From positions 1 to 64,000 of the forward strand of contig NZ_CAXWGX010000030.1 in assembly GCF_964266745.1 (NCBI RefSeq): a stretch of 64,000 bases of DNA. The letters are read 5' to 3'. The stretch's first letter is position 1. Each line of letters starts with the position of its first letter. Both the position numbers and the translations under genes were made by a program. The notes under the pieces are model-generated. The model worked only from the letters and a program-made list of their open reading frames with translations, did not search any database and had not been told where the DNA came from. The DNA comes from Propionicimonas sp020161015. GTDB lineage: Bacteria > Actinomycetota > Actinomycetes > Propionibacteriales > Propionibacteriaceae. Positions 1-8,533 of the stretch are shown piece by piece.

Positions 1-132
1 TTGCGGATGAGGGGGTGGGTCAGGACGCGGACAGCCGCGCCGCCAGGCGGATGATCGTGCGTCGGCGAGGCCGACGAGGCGCTCCGCGCCCGGCCCGGGT
101 TCATGTCCGGAAGAACGCGACGTGGAGCACGG

Positions 133-2196
133 CTACACCGCGACGAGCGAGCCCTTGTTCCGCGGCGTCAGGAGGAAGGCCAGCAGGTACAGCACGGCCA
201 CCATCACCAGCAGGTTCGCGTAGCCGGTGAGCAGGGCGAAGTACTCCAGGCAGCCACCCAGCATCGCACCGAGCAGGTTGAGGCCGAACGCCGCGCGGGA
301 GTCGTCGGAAGCTGCGAACCGCTTCGAGAACGCCACGTTGGCGAGGTAGATCGGGACGAACGCCAGCAGCACCGCCACGACGAGCCGGGGCAGCACCGGC
401 AGCGCCAGGAGCCAGGCGGGATCGACGAGGTAGCAGACGGCCAGCGAGGCGGCGATGCCGCCGAAGACGACGGGAAGTGGGGGCGTTCGGAACCGCCGTG
501 TCGTCTCGACCGCGGCCAGCACGATGAGCAGCACGCCGGCGAACACCAGCGCGTTCACCAGCCAGGTGGTGCCGAACAGCAGCGCGAACGTCGTGATGTT
601 CTTCGTCTCCAGCAGCATGAAGGCCGCGCCCATGAAGAACAGGTCGGCATAGGGGCGCATCTCCCGCAGCGGGCCGCCCAGCGCACGCACGGCGATGAAG
701 GAGATCAGCAGGATGCCGCCGAGGGCGCCGAGGTAGAGCATCGGGATCGGGCCGCCCTGGTAGTACAGGAACGGGCGGTCGTCCGTGGCGGGAGCGATCA
801 CCGTCGAGGAGGCCACGTGCACGCCGTCGCAGGACTGCTTCGACTCGTCCAGCGCTGCGGTGACCACGGCCTGGCCGCCGCCGACCTTGTCGACGCAGGG
901 GACGTGGCCGAAGGAGGCCTCCGCGGTGCCCGCGAGCCGGTCGATCAGCCAGTCCTCGCGGTAGTAGTTGTACATCGCGAAGGCCCCGTCGGGCGTCAGG
1001 TGCGCCCTCGCTGCGGCGATCGCCTGCTCGGTGAACAGGAAGCTCTCCAGCCGGATCTGGGAGGCGCCCGTGACCAGGGCGAGCGAGTCGGGCAGGGCGA
1101 AGAGGATCAGGTCGTAGCGGGTGTCGGTGGTTTCGAGGAAGGCCCGGCCGTCGTTCACGTGGCGGGTCACCCGCGGGTCGTCGTATGGGCGGTCGGGGTT
1201 GCGCTGGACGCCGATCTCCATGATCCGGGGGTCGATGTCGACGGCGTCGATGTGCCCGGCGCCCTTGCTCAGCGCGATCGCCACGTCCGAACCCGAGCCC
1301 GCCCCGATGATCAACACGTTGCGCAGGGGGTTGCCGGGCGTCCGGAGGTACGGCTTCGAGTACTGCGGCTCCTCCTTGAGGCGCTGCTGAGCCGATCGCA
1401 TCACCTGGTGCGGCACCCCGTTGACGGAGATGTCGACCAGGGGGACCCCGTCCACCACCAGGTCACGGGTGTGCACCTTGTAGTAGGGCGACCAGGAATT
1501 GCCCGGCGTGATGGTCTCCAGCAGCAGGACGGCGACCACGGCGGCGCCGGCGACCACCGTGAGCAGCCGGTGGCGCGGGACGGCGAGCACGGTGAAGGCG
1601 GCCGCCACGAGGACGCCCCACACCACCGACGGCGCACCGAGGAACGACAGGAGCGTGAAGGAGACGATGCCGATCAGCGAGCCGACGAGGTCCCAGCGGT
1701 AGGCGGTCAGCGGGCGGAGCTGGGCGAAGCAGCGTCCGACGACCTCGGCCGGGCCCGCGAGCACGGCGGCGACGAGGACGAAGATCAGCGGCAGCACCAC
1801 CCAGGCGGGCGGGCCGGTGGTGTTGAGGGAGGTGAAGTAGATGATCTGGTCGCCGGCACGGTCGATGGTGACCGGTGCGGCGTAGGTGGCGATCACGAGG
1901 ACGGCGAGGACCACGGGCACGCCGGGCAGGACCGACCAGGACCGCCGGGCGATCAGGAAGCCCAGGCCGATGCCGAGGAACGAGCCCAGCAGCACGAAGT
2001 TGGAGAAGTAGCTCAGGTGCACGACGTTCGAGCCGAGCCACCGGATCAGGGCGAGCTCGAGGAAGAGCATCAGCGTGCTGCCGAGCACCAGCCGGAGCAC
2101 CACCGCCTGATCGGGCCGGTCGGGCTCCGCGTCGGCGGACAGTCGCCAGGGTCGGCGGGTCGGGGTGGCGGTGGACGCTCCGCTCACGGGGTGCAT
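133..2196 (-). CDS. Membrane-embedded spermidine-synthase-like protein
   Basis: Polytopic membrane protein of 687 residues. It has about six or seven hydrophobic segments, then a soluble SAM-binding/aminopropyltransferase-type domain, then another block of membrane segments. The domain contains the glycine-rich loop NVLIIGAGSGSD (about residue 295), followed by the acidic AVDIDP strand end and a DGRAF motif, as in spermidine-synthase-fold enzymes. The family is often annotated as fused MFS/spermidine synthase, but the substrate is unknown and polyamine synthesis is not shown. The start chosen is the ATG at 2196, because a TATGGT -10 box lies 6 nt upstream; a frame 13 codons longer is open but has no start signal. 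It is the last gene on the minus strand here. Confidence 0.75.
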   Translation of the reverse strand: MHPVSGASTATPTRRPWRLSADAEPDRPDQAVVLRLVLGSTLMLFLELALIRWLGSNVVHLSYFSNFVLLGSFLGIGLGFLIARRSWSVLPGVPVVLAVLVIATYAAPVTIDRAGDQIIYFTSLNTTGPPAWVVLPLIFVLVAAVLAGPAEVVGRCFAQLRPLTAYRWDLVGSLIGIVSFTLLSFLGAPSVVWGVLVAAAFTVLAVPRHRLLTVVAGAAVVAVLLLETITPGNSWSPYYKVHTRDLVVDGVPLVDISVNGVPHQVMRSAQQRLKEEPQYSKPYLRTPGNPLRNVLIIGAGSGSDVAIALSKGAGHIDAVDIDPRIMEIGVQRNPDRPYDDPRVTRHVNDGRAFLETTDTRYDLILFALPDSLALVTGASQIRLESFLFTEQAIAAARAHLTPDGAFAMYNYYREDWLIDRLAGTAEASFGHVPCVDKVGGGQAVVTAALDESKQSCDGVHVASSTVIAPATDDRPFLYYQGGPIPMLYLGALGGILLISFIAVRALGGPLREMRPYADLFFMGAAFMLLETKNITTFALLFGTTWLVNALVFAGVLLIVLAAVETTRRFRTPPLPVVFGGIAASLAVCYLVDPAWLLALPVLPRLVVAVLLAFVPIYLANVAFSKRFAASDDSRAAFGLNLLGAMLGGCLEYFALLTGYANLLVMVAVLYLLAFLLTPRNKGSLVAV

Positions 2197-2202
2197 GGCG
2201 AG

Positions 2203-2208
2203 ACCATA
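2203..2208 (-). promoter_or_regulatory. -10 box (TATGGT), leaderless start
   Basis: TATGGT on the minus strand ends 6 nt before the ATG at 2196. Transcription would then begin at or next to the start codon. No Shine-Dalgarno sequence is seen. It is one of a set of identically spaced boxes in this window. Confidence 0.55.
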
Positions 2209-2358
2209 GCCAACGCGGTGCCGGTGGGCGAGCACCGACGTCGTACGACTGTCGGCGGGTCGGACGCACGAGGGCGCGGACAGGGCCGGAGGCCCTGGGC
2301 GCTGCGTGACGTCACCGTCACCGGTCCGGCGACCGGCACGGTGAGCATCACCCGCCGG

Positions 2359-2718
2359 CTACGACCCGGTGCGCCAGAGCACGGCGACCAGCACGTTGAT
2401 CACCGCGAGGCCCGCCGCGACGTCCACCAGGACCGGGGCGGGATTGCCCTTTCGGTCGCGTGCGCCGGCGATCTCCGCGCAGGCCACCGCACCGAGCGCG
2501 ACGGCGAGCTTGACGCCGATCTTGGCCATGTTCAGGTCAGCCTGCGCCATCTCGAGCAGCCCGACCAGGACCACGCCGATCACCAGCTGCGCCCGCGCTC
2601 CCCACACCAGTACCGACAGGCCCCGGGGGGCACCGAGCCGGATGGCGAGCCAGCCGCCGAGAAGGGCGGCCATGCCGAGGAAATGGAGGACGACGAAGAT
2701 ACCGATGACTGGACCCAT
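2359..2718 (-). CDS. Small four-helix integral membrane protein, unknown function
   Basis: This 119-residue protein is almost entirely hydrophobic, with about four predicted membrane helices near residues 3-25, 35-57, 64-83 and 95-114. A short charged loop GARDRKG separates the last two. No catalytic motif is visible. Similar small membrane proteins are common in actinobacteria but I cannot name a function. The start at 2718 is supported by a TAAGGT box 7 nt upstream. It lies between the spermidine-synthase-like gene and another small membrane protein, all on the minus strand but well separated, so they need not be one operon. Confidence 0.65.
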   Translation of the reverse strand: MGPVIGIFVVLHFLGMAALLGGWLAIRLGAPRGLSVLVWGARAQLVIGVVLVGLLEMAQADLNMAKIGVKLAVALGAVACAEIAGARDRKGNPAPVLVDVAAGLAVINVLVAVLWRTGS

Positions 2719-2725
2719 GGCCGTG

Positions 2726-2731
2726 ACCTTA
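2726..2731 (-). promoter_or_regulatory. -10 box (TAAGGT), leaderless start
   Basis: TAAGGT on the minus strand ends 7 nt before the ATG at 2718, predicting transcription from the start codon itself. No ribosome-binding site is visible between them. Confidence 0.55.
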
Positions 2732-2865
2732 GCGAACCGCCCAAGCCGGCCGGCGCCGCGCGCCCGGTGGCCTGCGCAGGGTTGCTGAGCCGGTCCAGCG
2801 TGCCGTCCGGCCCCGTCCGGGGTACCGGAGCACCGGCGCGGGCCCGACCGCCAGGGCCCGCGTCG

Positions 2866-3054
2866 CTACTTCCTGACCAGCAGGACGACGACCGAGACCA
2901 CCATCACCAGCGCGCAGGCCACGCAGGCGGCGATGTAGGCCCCCTGGTTACCTCCCGAGGAGGTCGCCGCGAGGATCCCGAACAGGATCGCGAGCGCGGC
3001 CCCCGCGACCGCCGAGCCTGTCCAGTAGTTCTTCTGGGTCTGGGTGAGAGACAT
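2866..3054 (-). CDS. Two-helix small membrane protein, unknown function
   Basis: This 62-residue protein has two hydrophobic segments (about residues 13-31 and 39-59) and ends in VRK, so a helical hairpin is likely. A good ribosome-binding site, GGAAGGAG, lies about 5 nt before the ATG, unlike many neighbours that look leaderless. This supports it as a real small gene. It stands alone, about 190 nt from serA and about 150 nt from the next minus-strand gene. I do not recognise a family. Confidence 0.6.
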   Translation of the reverse strand: MSLTQTQKNYWTGSAVAGAALAILFGILAATSSGGNQGAYIAACVACALVMVVSVVVLLVRK

Positions 3055-3191
3055 CGCGTGCTCCTTCCGAACGCCCGATGCCGACCACGTTAGGCCTCGT
3101 CAGCGCCGGTTCACAGGTGCACAAGTGGCACCGGGCAATTGGGTGCCCGGCGGTATCACCCACGCTGCTGCGTGCTCACCGGGGTGCGTGC

Positions 3192-3230
3192 GGCACCCGG
3201 ACGGCCGTACGGGCCGGCCCTCCCGGTGCC
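3192..3230 (-). terminator. GC-rich hairpin after serA
   Basis: Arms at 3192-3207 and 3215-3230 pair at 14 of 16 positions with a 7-nt loop, starting 12 nt beyond the serA stop. There is no U-tract, which is common for actinobacterial terminators. A second, smaller perfect hairpin (7-bp stem) lies at 3131-3150. Confidence 0.45.
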
Positions 3231-3242
3231 GCGGCGAGACCC

Positions 3243-4412
3243 TCAGATCAGCCGGGCCGAGAGGACGCCGGCGATGCCGCGGATCTGGGCCATCACCGAG
3301 TCCGGCACGTCGCCGTCCACGTCGACGAGGGTGTAGGCGAGCTCACCGCGCGACTTGTTGAGCAGGTCGGCGATGTTCAGCCCCGCAGACGCCAGCAGCG
3401 TGGAGATCTGGCCCACCATGTTGGGCACGTTGCTGTTCGCGATGGCGATCCGGCTGGTGCCCTCGGCCCGGGCAAGCGACGCGTTGGGGAAGTTCACCGA
3501 GTTCACGATGGTGCCCTCGGTGAGGAAGTCCCGCAGCTGGTCGGCGGCCATCCGCGCGCAGTTCTCCTCGGCCTCGTTGGTCGACGCGCCCAGGTGGGGC
3601 AGCGTGACCACCTTGTCCCGCTTGTTCAGCGCGGGGGAGGGGAAGTCGCAGATGTAGGCGCGCAGCTGGCCGCTCTCGAGCGCCTCCACGACGGCGTCCT
3701 CGTCGACGATGGGGCCGCGGGCGAAGTTGATCACCACCGCCGACTTGCGCATGCGTCCCAGCGCCTCGGCCCCGATCAGCCCGCGGGTGGCGTCGACGAG
3801 CGGCACGTGGATCGTGATGATGTCGGCGCGCTTCAGCAACTGGTCGAGGTTCGTCACGTGCTCGACGAACGAGCTGAGGTTCCAGGCGTGCTCGACCGTG
3901 ATCCCGGGGTCGTAGCCCAGCACCTTCATGCCGAGCGCAGTGGCGGCGTTGGCCACCTCGACCCCGATGGCGCCCAGGCCGATCACGCCCAGGGTGCGCC
4001 CGGGGAGCTCCCAGCCGACGAAGGCCTTCTTGCCCGCCTCGACGGCCTTGTCCATCGACGCGGCGTCACCCTCGAGGCGGTGCGCGAAGGCGGCGGCGGG
4101 GACGATGTTGCGCGCGGCGAGGAACAGCGCGGCGACGACGAGTTCCTTCACCGCGTTGGCGTTGGCGCCGGGGGTGTTGAAGACGGGGATGCCGCGAGCG
4201 CTGTAGTCGGCGATCGGGATGTTGTTGGTGCCGGCACCCGCGCGGGCCACCGCCAGCACGGACGCCGGGATCTCCACCCCGTGGAGGTTCGCCGAGCGCA
4301 GCATGATCGCATCCGGGCGCTCGACCTCCGAGGACACCTCGAACTCGTCCTTCGGGAGCCGGGAGAGCCCGGTGTGGCTGATCGCGTTGAGCGTCTTGAT
4401 CGTGAAGGTCAT
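3243..4412 (-). CDS. serA: D-3-phosphoglycerate dehydrogenase (ACT-domain type)
   Basis: SerA oxidises 3-phosphoglycerate to 3-phosphohydroxypyruvate with NAD, the first step of serine synthesis. The 389-residue protein has the D-2-hydroxyacid dehydrogenase fold: NAD-binding GLGAIG at 145-150, catalytic Arg in NFARGP (R232) and catalytic His in LPHLGAST (H273). A C-terminal ACT domain (about 320-389) follows directly, so this is the compact form without the intervening ASB domain found in the long mycobacterial enzyme; serine feedback through ACT is plausible. It starts 7 nt after serC ends on the same strand, so the two are almost certainly co-transcribed. Confidence 0.95.
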   Translation of the reverse strand: MTFTIKTLNAISHTGLSRLPKDEFEVSSEVERPDAIMLRSANLHGVEIPASVLAVARAGAGTNNIPIADYSARGIPVFNTPGANANAVKELVVAALFLAARNIVPAAAFAHRLEGDAASMDKAVEAGKKAFVGWELPGRTLGVIGLGAIGVEVANAATALGMKVLGYDPGITVEHAWNLSSFVEHVTNLDQLLKRADIITIHVPLVDATRGLIGAEALGRMRKSAVVINFARGPIVDEDAVVEALESGQLRAYICDFPSPALNKRDKVVTLPHLGASTNEAEENCARMAADQLRDFLTEGTIVNSVNFPNASLARAEGTSRIAIANSNVPNMVGQISTLLASAGLNIADLLNKSRGELAYTLVDVDGDVPDSVMAQIRGIAGVLSARLI

Positions 4413-4419
4413 CTGGTCC

Positions 4420-5502
4420 TCACCCGTTGCGGCGTTCGAAGTCGGTCATGAAGTCGATCAGCGCCTGCACGCCCTCCAGCGGCATCGCGTTGTAGATGCT
4501 CGCCCGCATGCCGCCCACCGAGCGGTGGCCGGCCAGCGCGGTCAGGCCCGCGGCCTCGGCCTCGGTCACGAAGGCCTTGTCGAGCTCCGGACGGGCCTGG
4601 AGGAACGGCACGTTCATCCACGACCGCGAGTCCTTCGCCACCGGGTTGGAGTAGTAGTCGCTGGCGTCGATGAACCCGTACAGGGCGTCCGCCTTGGCCC
4701 GGTTGCGCTCGGCCATCCCGGCCAGGCCTCCGTTCTCCTTCACCCAGGCGAGGATCTTGCCGAGCAGGTAGATGCCGAAGGTCGGCGGGGTGTTCAGCAT
4801 CGAGTCGGCATCGGCCATCGCCTTGTAGTCCCAGATCGAGGGCGTTCCCGGACGCGCGTTGCCGATCAGGTCGTCGCGGACGATCACCACGCACAGGCCG
4901 GAAGGGCCCATGTTCTTCTGGGCGCCGGCATAGATCAGCCCGTAGCGAGACACATCGACCGGACGGGACAGGATGGTCGAGCTCATGTCGGCCACCAGCG
5001 GCACGCCGCCGGCGTCGGGGACGTAGCCGAACTCGACGCCACCGATCGTCTCGTTGGGCGTGTAGTGCAGGTACGCGGCCGCCGGGTTGACGCTGAAGCT
5101 GCGCTCGGCCGGGGTGGTCGTGTAGTGGGACGCGGCCTCGTCGGCGAGCACGCTGACGGCCAGCCCCTGGGCCTTGGCCGCCTTGATCGCCTTCGCCGAC
5201 CACTGGCCGGTGTTGAGGAAGTCCGCCGGGTCGCCGGGAGCCGCGAGGTTCAGCGGGATCGCGTCGAACTGGCCGGACGCGCCGCCCTGGAGGAAGAGGA
5301 CCTTGTAGTTCTCGGGCACGCCCATGAGCTCGCGCAGCAGCGCCTCGGTCTCGGCCGCGCAGGCGACGAAGGCCTTGCCCCGGTGCGAGACCTCCATCAC
5401 CGAACTCCCCGAACCCTGCCAGTCGGTGAGTTCCGACCGGGCCGCCTCGAGAGCGGCCAACGGGAGCATGGCGGGACCTGCGGAGAAGTTGTAGACGCGC
5501 AT
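4420..5502 (-). CDS. serC: Phosphoserine aminotransferase
   Basis: SerC converts 3-phosphohydroxypyruvate and glutamate to phosphoserine using PLP, the second serine step; it also serves vitamin B6 synthesis in some bacteria. The 360-residue length fits the class V aminotransferase family. The start MRVYNFSAGP is the classic SerC N-terminus, and PLP would bind Lys196 in AGAQKNMGPSG. It is the first gene of serC-serA. A CAGAAT sequence ends 6 nt before the ATG, suggesting a leaderless transcript although its first base departs from TANNNT. The phosphatase serB is not in the window. Confidence 0.95.
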   Translation of the reverse strand: MRVYNFSAGPAMLPLAALEAARSELTDWQGSGSSVMEVSHRGKAFVACAAETEALLRELMGVPENYKVLFLQGGASGQFDAIPLNLAAPGDPADFLNTGQWSAKAIKAAKAQGLAVSVLADEAASHYTTTPAERSFSVNPAAAYLHYTPNETIGGVEFGYVPDAGGVPLVADMSSTILSRPVDVSRYGLIYAGAQKNMGPSGLCVVIVRDDLIGNARPGTPSIWDYKAMADADSMLNTPPTFGIYLLGKILAWVKENGGLAGMAERNRAKADALYGFIDASDYYSNPVAKDSRSWMNVPFLQARPELDKAFVTEAEAAGLTALAGHRSVGGMRASIYNAMPLEGVQALIDFMTDFERRNG

Positions 5503-5559
5503 GGCGTCATTCTGTCAGCTTGATTACGGCGGGACCCTCGCGTCCCCGGCTGTGGACGC

Positions 5560-6207
5560 TCAGAATCCGGGCCGGGCGCGCTCGACCACCGAGACGGCCG
5601 CCGGCTCGCCGATGACGTCCACATCCGCCGCGGAGCGCCGTCCGTACAGGTACAGCAGGATCTCGCTCGGCCGGCCGGCGAGGGTCACGATGTCCGGTCC
5701 ACGGCCGATCCGCACCGGCTCGCTGCCCGGGGTGTCCCGCTGGAGCCACACGGCCACCGGGCACCCGCGCAGGAACAGCCGGCCCATCACGGCGGACCGC
5801 TTCCAGGCGAGGTTCTCCAGTGCCAGGTCGAGCGGGCGCGGGGTGATCACGCCGGAGCCGCGGCGGACGTCCTCGCAGTGGATGAAGAACTCGATGGTGT
5901 TCGCCAGCGACTCCGCGCCCGGGAGCCGGAACGGCGAGAGCCCCGCGGGTCCGCGCCGGATCGCTCCCACCAGGTCGGCGTAGGCGTGGTGGCGCCGGAC
6001 GTGCTCGAGGCGCCGCTCGATCCGTCCGGACTGTCGCAGGGCGATCGCCGGTGCCACCGTCCAGGCCTCGTTCTCGCGCAGCCAGACGTGCGCGGCGAGG
6101 TGGTGCGCCGTCCATCCCTCGCACAGGGTCGGGGCGGTGGGGACGACGGCGTCGAGGGCATCGCACAGGGCGGAGCGCTGGTCTGCGGGGCGGGCGCTGT
6201 GGCTCAT
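5560..6207 (-). CDS. TIGR03085-family metal-binding protein
   Basis: This 215-residue protein matches actinobacterial TIGR03085 proteins, related to the DinB/mycothiol-dependent maleylpyruvate isomerase fold. Visible features are an N-terminal CEGWTAHHLAAHVW helix, whose histidines are candidate metal ligands, a central FFIHCEDVRRG segment, and a C-terminal sterol-carrier-like part. The reaction is not known. The frame stays open upstream, but ATG 6207 is preceded by TAGTGT at 7 nt and opens the conserved domain. It is divergent from hisI, with about 110 nt between them. Confidence 0.75.
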   Translation of the reverse strand: MSHSARPADQRSALCDALDAVVPTAPTLCEGWTAHHLAAHVWLRENEAWTVAPAIALRQSGRIERRLEHVRRHHAYADLVGAIRRGPAGLSPFRLPGAESLANTIEFFIHCEDVRRGSGVITPRPLDLALENLAWKRSAVMGRLFLRGCPVAVWLQRDTPGSEPVRIGRGPDIVTLAGRPSEILLYLYGRRSAADVDVIGEPAAVSVVERARPGF

Positions 6208-6214
6208 GTCCCGC

Positions 6215-6220
6215 ACACTA
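6215..6220 (-). promoter_or_regulatory. -10 box (TAGTGT), leaderless start
   Basis: TAGTGT on the minus strand ends 7 nt before ATG 6207. It fixes the start of the TIGR03085 gene against an in-frame extension of more than 130 codons. Confidence 0.55.
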
Positions 6221-6318
6221 CCCAGCGCGGCGGACGCCGACCCGCCCGGGCCGCGAACCATGCGCCACCGTGGACGCAGGGGGCGGGAGGCGGCGGTACC
6301 GCCTGCCACAATGTCGGG

Positions 6319-6669
6319 GTGAGCGAACTGGACCCTGGACTGGCCGCGCTGCTCAAGCGCAACCCGGACGGACTGGTGCCCGCGATCGTGCAGGACGCGA
6401 CGTCGGGCCAGGTGCTGATGCTGGCCTGGATGGACGACGAGGCCTTGCGGCGGACGCTGGCCACCCGCCGCGCCACCTACTGGTCGCGCAGCCGGGGGCA
6501 GTACTGGGTCAAGGGCGAGACCAGCGGGCACGTCCAGGCCGTCCGCGAGGTGCGCCTCGACTGCGACGGCGACACCCTGCTGCTGAGGGTCGACCAGACT
6601 GGCCCCGCCTGCCACACGGGCACCACGACGTGCTTCGACGGCCGCCTGGTGCTGGGGGAGAGCGCATGA
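6319..6669 (+). CDS. hisI: Phosphoribosyl-AMP cyclohydrolase
   Basis: HisI hydrolyses phosphoribosyl-AMP, the third step of histidine synthesis. The protein has 116 residues and carries the conserved MLAWMDDEAL motif, the YWSRSRGQYWVKGETSGH segment, and metal-binding cysteines in DCDGD and GPACHTGTTTCF. It is the single-domain form without a HisE fusion. The GTG at 6319 follows a CACAAT sequence by 6 nt. It overlaps trpE by 4 nt (ATGA), coupling histidine and tryptophan genes. The rest of the his operon is 28 kb away (34.2-38.6 kb); hisF, hisE and hisG are not in the window. Confidence 0.93.
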   Translation: MSELDPGLAALLKRNPDGLVPAIVQDATSGQVLMLAWMDDEALRRTLATRRATYWSRSRGQYWVKGETSGHVQAVREVRLDCDGDTLLLRVDQTGPACHTGTTTCFDGRLVLGESA

Positions 6670-8186
6670 GCCTGCGCATCGAACCCGACCTCGAGGGCTT
6701 CCTTGCCGCGGGCGCCGAGCGCCGCGTGGTCAGCGTGCACGCCCGTCTGCTCGCCGACGACTTCACCCCCGTCGGGCTGTACCACCAGCTGTGTGGGGAG
6801 CGCCCGAACACCTTCCTGCTCGAGTCCGCCGAGGGCGGGGTGTGGTCGCGCTACTCCTTCGTCGGGGTGAACGCCGTGGCCAACCTGACCGAGGCCGACG
6901 GCGCCGCCCGCTGGGAGTTCTCCGGACGCCCGATCGCCGGGCTGCCCACGGGCGGGAACCCGCTGGACGTGCTGGCCCGCACCCTCGACCTGCTGCACAC
7001 GCCGCGCGCCGAGGGCCTGCCCCCGCTGGTCTCGGGGATGGTCGGCTACCTGGGCTACGACGTGGTGCGCCGGCTCGAGCGGCTGCCGGACGCGAACCCC
7101 GACGACCTGGGCATTCCGGAGCTGGCGATGATGCTGGTCTCGGACATGGCCGTGCTCGACCACCACACCGGCGAGGTCTGGCTGGTCGCCAACGCGATCA
7201 ACTTCGACGACTCTGCCGAACGCATCGAGGACGCCTGGGCCGATGCCTGCGCCCGCGTCGAGGCCATGGCGGCAGCGCTGCTGCGTCCGGCAGAACCCCT
7301 GGTGGCCGTGCGGGGCGACGCGGCCCCGTCCGCGGAGATCCGGCGGCAGCGCACCAGCGCGGAGTACGAGGCGGCGGTGGCCGCGGCGATCGAGGAGATC
7401 AGGGCCGGCGAGGCCTTCCAGATCGTGCCCAGCCAGCGGTTCGAGGCCGACTGCCCGGCCGACCCGCTGGACGTCTACCGCGTGCTGCGCCGCACCAACC
7501 CGAGCCCCTACCTCTACCTGTTGCGGCTGCACGGCTTCGCCATCGTCGGGTCCAGCCCGGAAGCGCTGGTGCAGGTGACCGGCGGGCGGGCGACGACCCA
7601 CCCGATCGCGGGAACCCGGCCCCGGGGGAGCACGGCCGCCGCCGACGCCGGGCTCGAGGCCGAGCTGCTGGCCGACGCCAAGGAGGCGGCCGAGCACCTG
7701 ATGCTCGTCGACCTCGGGCGCAACGACCTGGGACGGGTGTGCGTGCCGGGCACGGTCGAGGTGGTCGAGTTCATGAAGGTGCGCCGCTACAGCCACGTGA
7801 TGCACCTGGAGGCCGCGGTCTCCGGGACGCTCGCCGCGGGGCGGACGGCGCTGGACGCCACGCTGAGCTGCTTCCCGGCCGGCACCCTCTCCGGTGCCCC
7901 GAAGGTGCGGGCGATGGAGATCATCGACCGGCTCGAGGTGTCCCGGAGGGGCCTGTACGGCGGGGTGGTCGGGTACTTCGACTTCGCGGGCGACTCCGAC
8001 ACGGCGATCGCGATCCGCACGGCGGTCATCCGCGACCAGGTCGCCTACGTCCAGGCCGGGGCCGGGGTCGTCGCCGACTCGGTGCCCGCCAGGGAGGACG
8101 AGGAGAGCCGCAACAAGGCCGCCGCCGTGCTGGGTGCCGTGGCGGAGGCGTCGGCCCTCACCCGGCTCGCCCGGGACGATTCCTGA
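6666..8186 (+). CDS. trpE: Anthranilate synthase component I
   Basis: TrpE makes anthranilate from chorismate with ammonia supplied by a TrpG partner, the first committed step to tryptophan. The protein has 506 residues. The LLES motif (51-54) is the known tryptophan feedback-binding signature. The catalytic C-terminal chorismate-binding domain includes IAGTRPRG, VDLGRNDLGRV and FPAGTLSGAPKVRAMEII. The start overlaps the hisI stop. No trpG, trpD or trpF lies in this cluster, so the glutaminase and the next enzymes must be elsewhere, with PriA (37.8 kb) able to cover TrpF. Confidence 0.95.
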   Translation: MSLRIEPDLEGFLAAGAERRVVSVHARLLADDFTPVGLYHQLCGERPNTFLLESAEGGVWSRYSFVGVNAVANLTEADGAARWEFSGRPIAGLPTGGNPLDVLARTLDLLHTPRAEGLPPLVSGMVGYLGYDVVRRLERLPDANPDDLGIPELAMMLVSDMAVLDHHTGEVWLVANAINFDDSAERIEDAWADACARVEAMAAALLRPAEPLVAVRGDAAPSAEIRRQRTSAEYEAAVAAAIEEIRAGEAFQIVPSQRFEADCPADPLDVYRVLRRTNPSPYLYLLRLHGFAIVGSSPEALVQVTGGRATTHPIAGTRPRGSTAAADAGLEAELLADAKEAAEHLMLVDLGRNDLGRVCVPGTVEVVEFMKVRRYSHVMHLEAAVSGTLAAGRTALDATLSCFPAGTLSGAPKVRAMEIIDRLEVSRRGLYGGVVGYFDFAGDSDTAIAIRTAVIRDQVAYVQAGAGVVADSVPAREDEESRNKAAAVLGAVAEASALTRLARDDS

Positions 8187-8301
8187 GAGTCCCTCAGGCA
8201 ATCCTTCGGCGAGAGGGTGGCGGTGTTTGCGCCAACACGCCAGTATGGAGCCTTGCTTGGTTTACCAGAGCAGTCCCTGCCTGACTCGAAGGAGCGATCG
8301 A

Positions 8302-8532
8302 ATGATCGAAAGCGCTGAACGGGCCACCAGCACTGCCGCCCGGGAGTATCACCACGGCCGGACCCCCGCGGCCTGGACCGGCAGCATCATCGCTGCCGTC
8401 GCCTTCATCCTGGGGGCCGTGGCCATGGTGACCGGTCCGAACTGGACACTGATGTGGGTGGCCTCCGTTCTGCTCGTGCTGTCGCTGGTCGCCGGCGGCG
8501 TGCTTCGTCGGATGGGGTACGGACAGTCCTGA
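8302..8532 (+). CDS. HGxxPAAW-family small membrane protein
   Basis: This 76-residue protein carries the family signature HGRTPAAW (about residues 18-25) and two hydrophobic helices behind it. Proteins of this type are recurrent in actinobacterial trp clusters between trpE and trpC; the function is unknown. The ribosome-binding site AAGGAGCG (8289-8296) sits about 5 nt before the ATG. One nucleotide separates its stop from trpC, so they are translationally close. The 115 nt between trpE and this gene may hold a separate promoter, but I see no convincing one. Confidence 0.8.
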   Translation: MIESAERATSTAAREYHHGRTPAAWTGSIIAAVAFILGAVAMVTGPNWTLMWVASVLLVLSLVAGGVLRRMGYGQS

Positions 8533-8533
8533 C

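Noticed and set aside
1..132. Partial gene at the left edge
   Set aside because: The short open frame there has no motif or start signal and overlaps the real minus-strand gene; nothing else is visible.
103..3093. Very long open frame opposite the first genes, and similar long antisense frames elsewhere
   Set aside because: High GC content leaves the opposite frames open. Their products are low-complexity Arg/Gly/Pro/Ala-rich with no motifs, while the minus-strand genes show clear domains and start signals.
3055..3242. Small RNA or tRNA between the 62-residue gene and serA
   Set aside because: Only hairpins are seen; no cloverleaf or promoter could be recognised.
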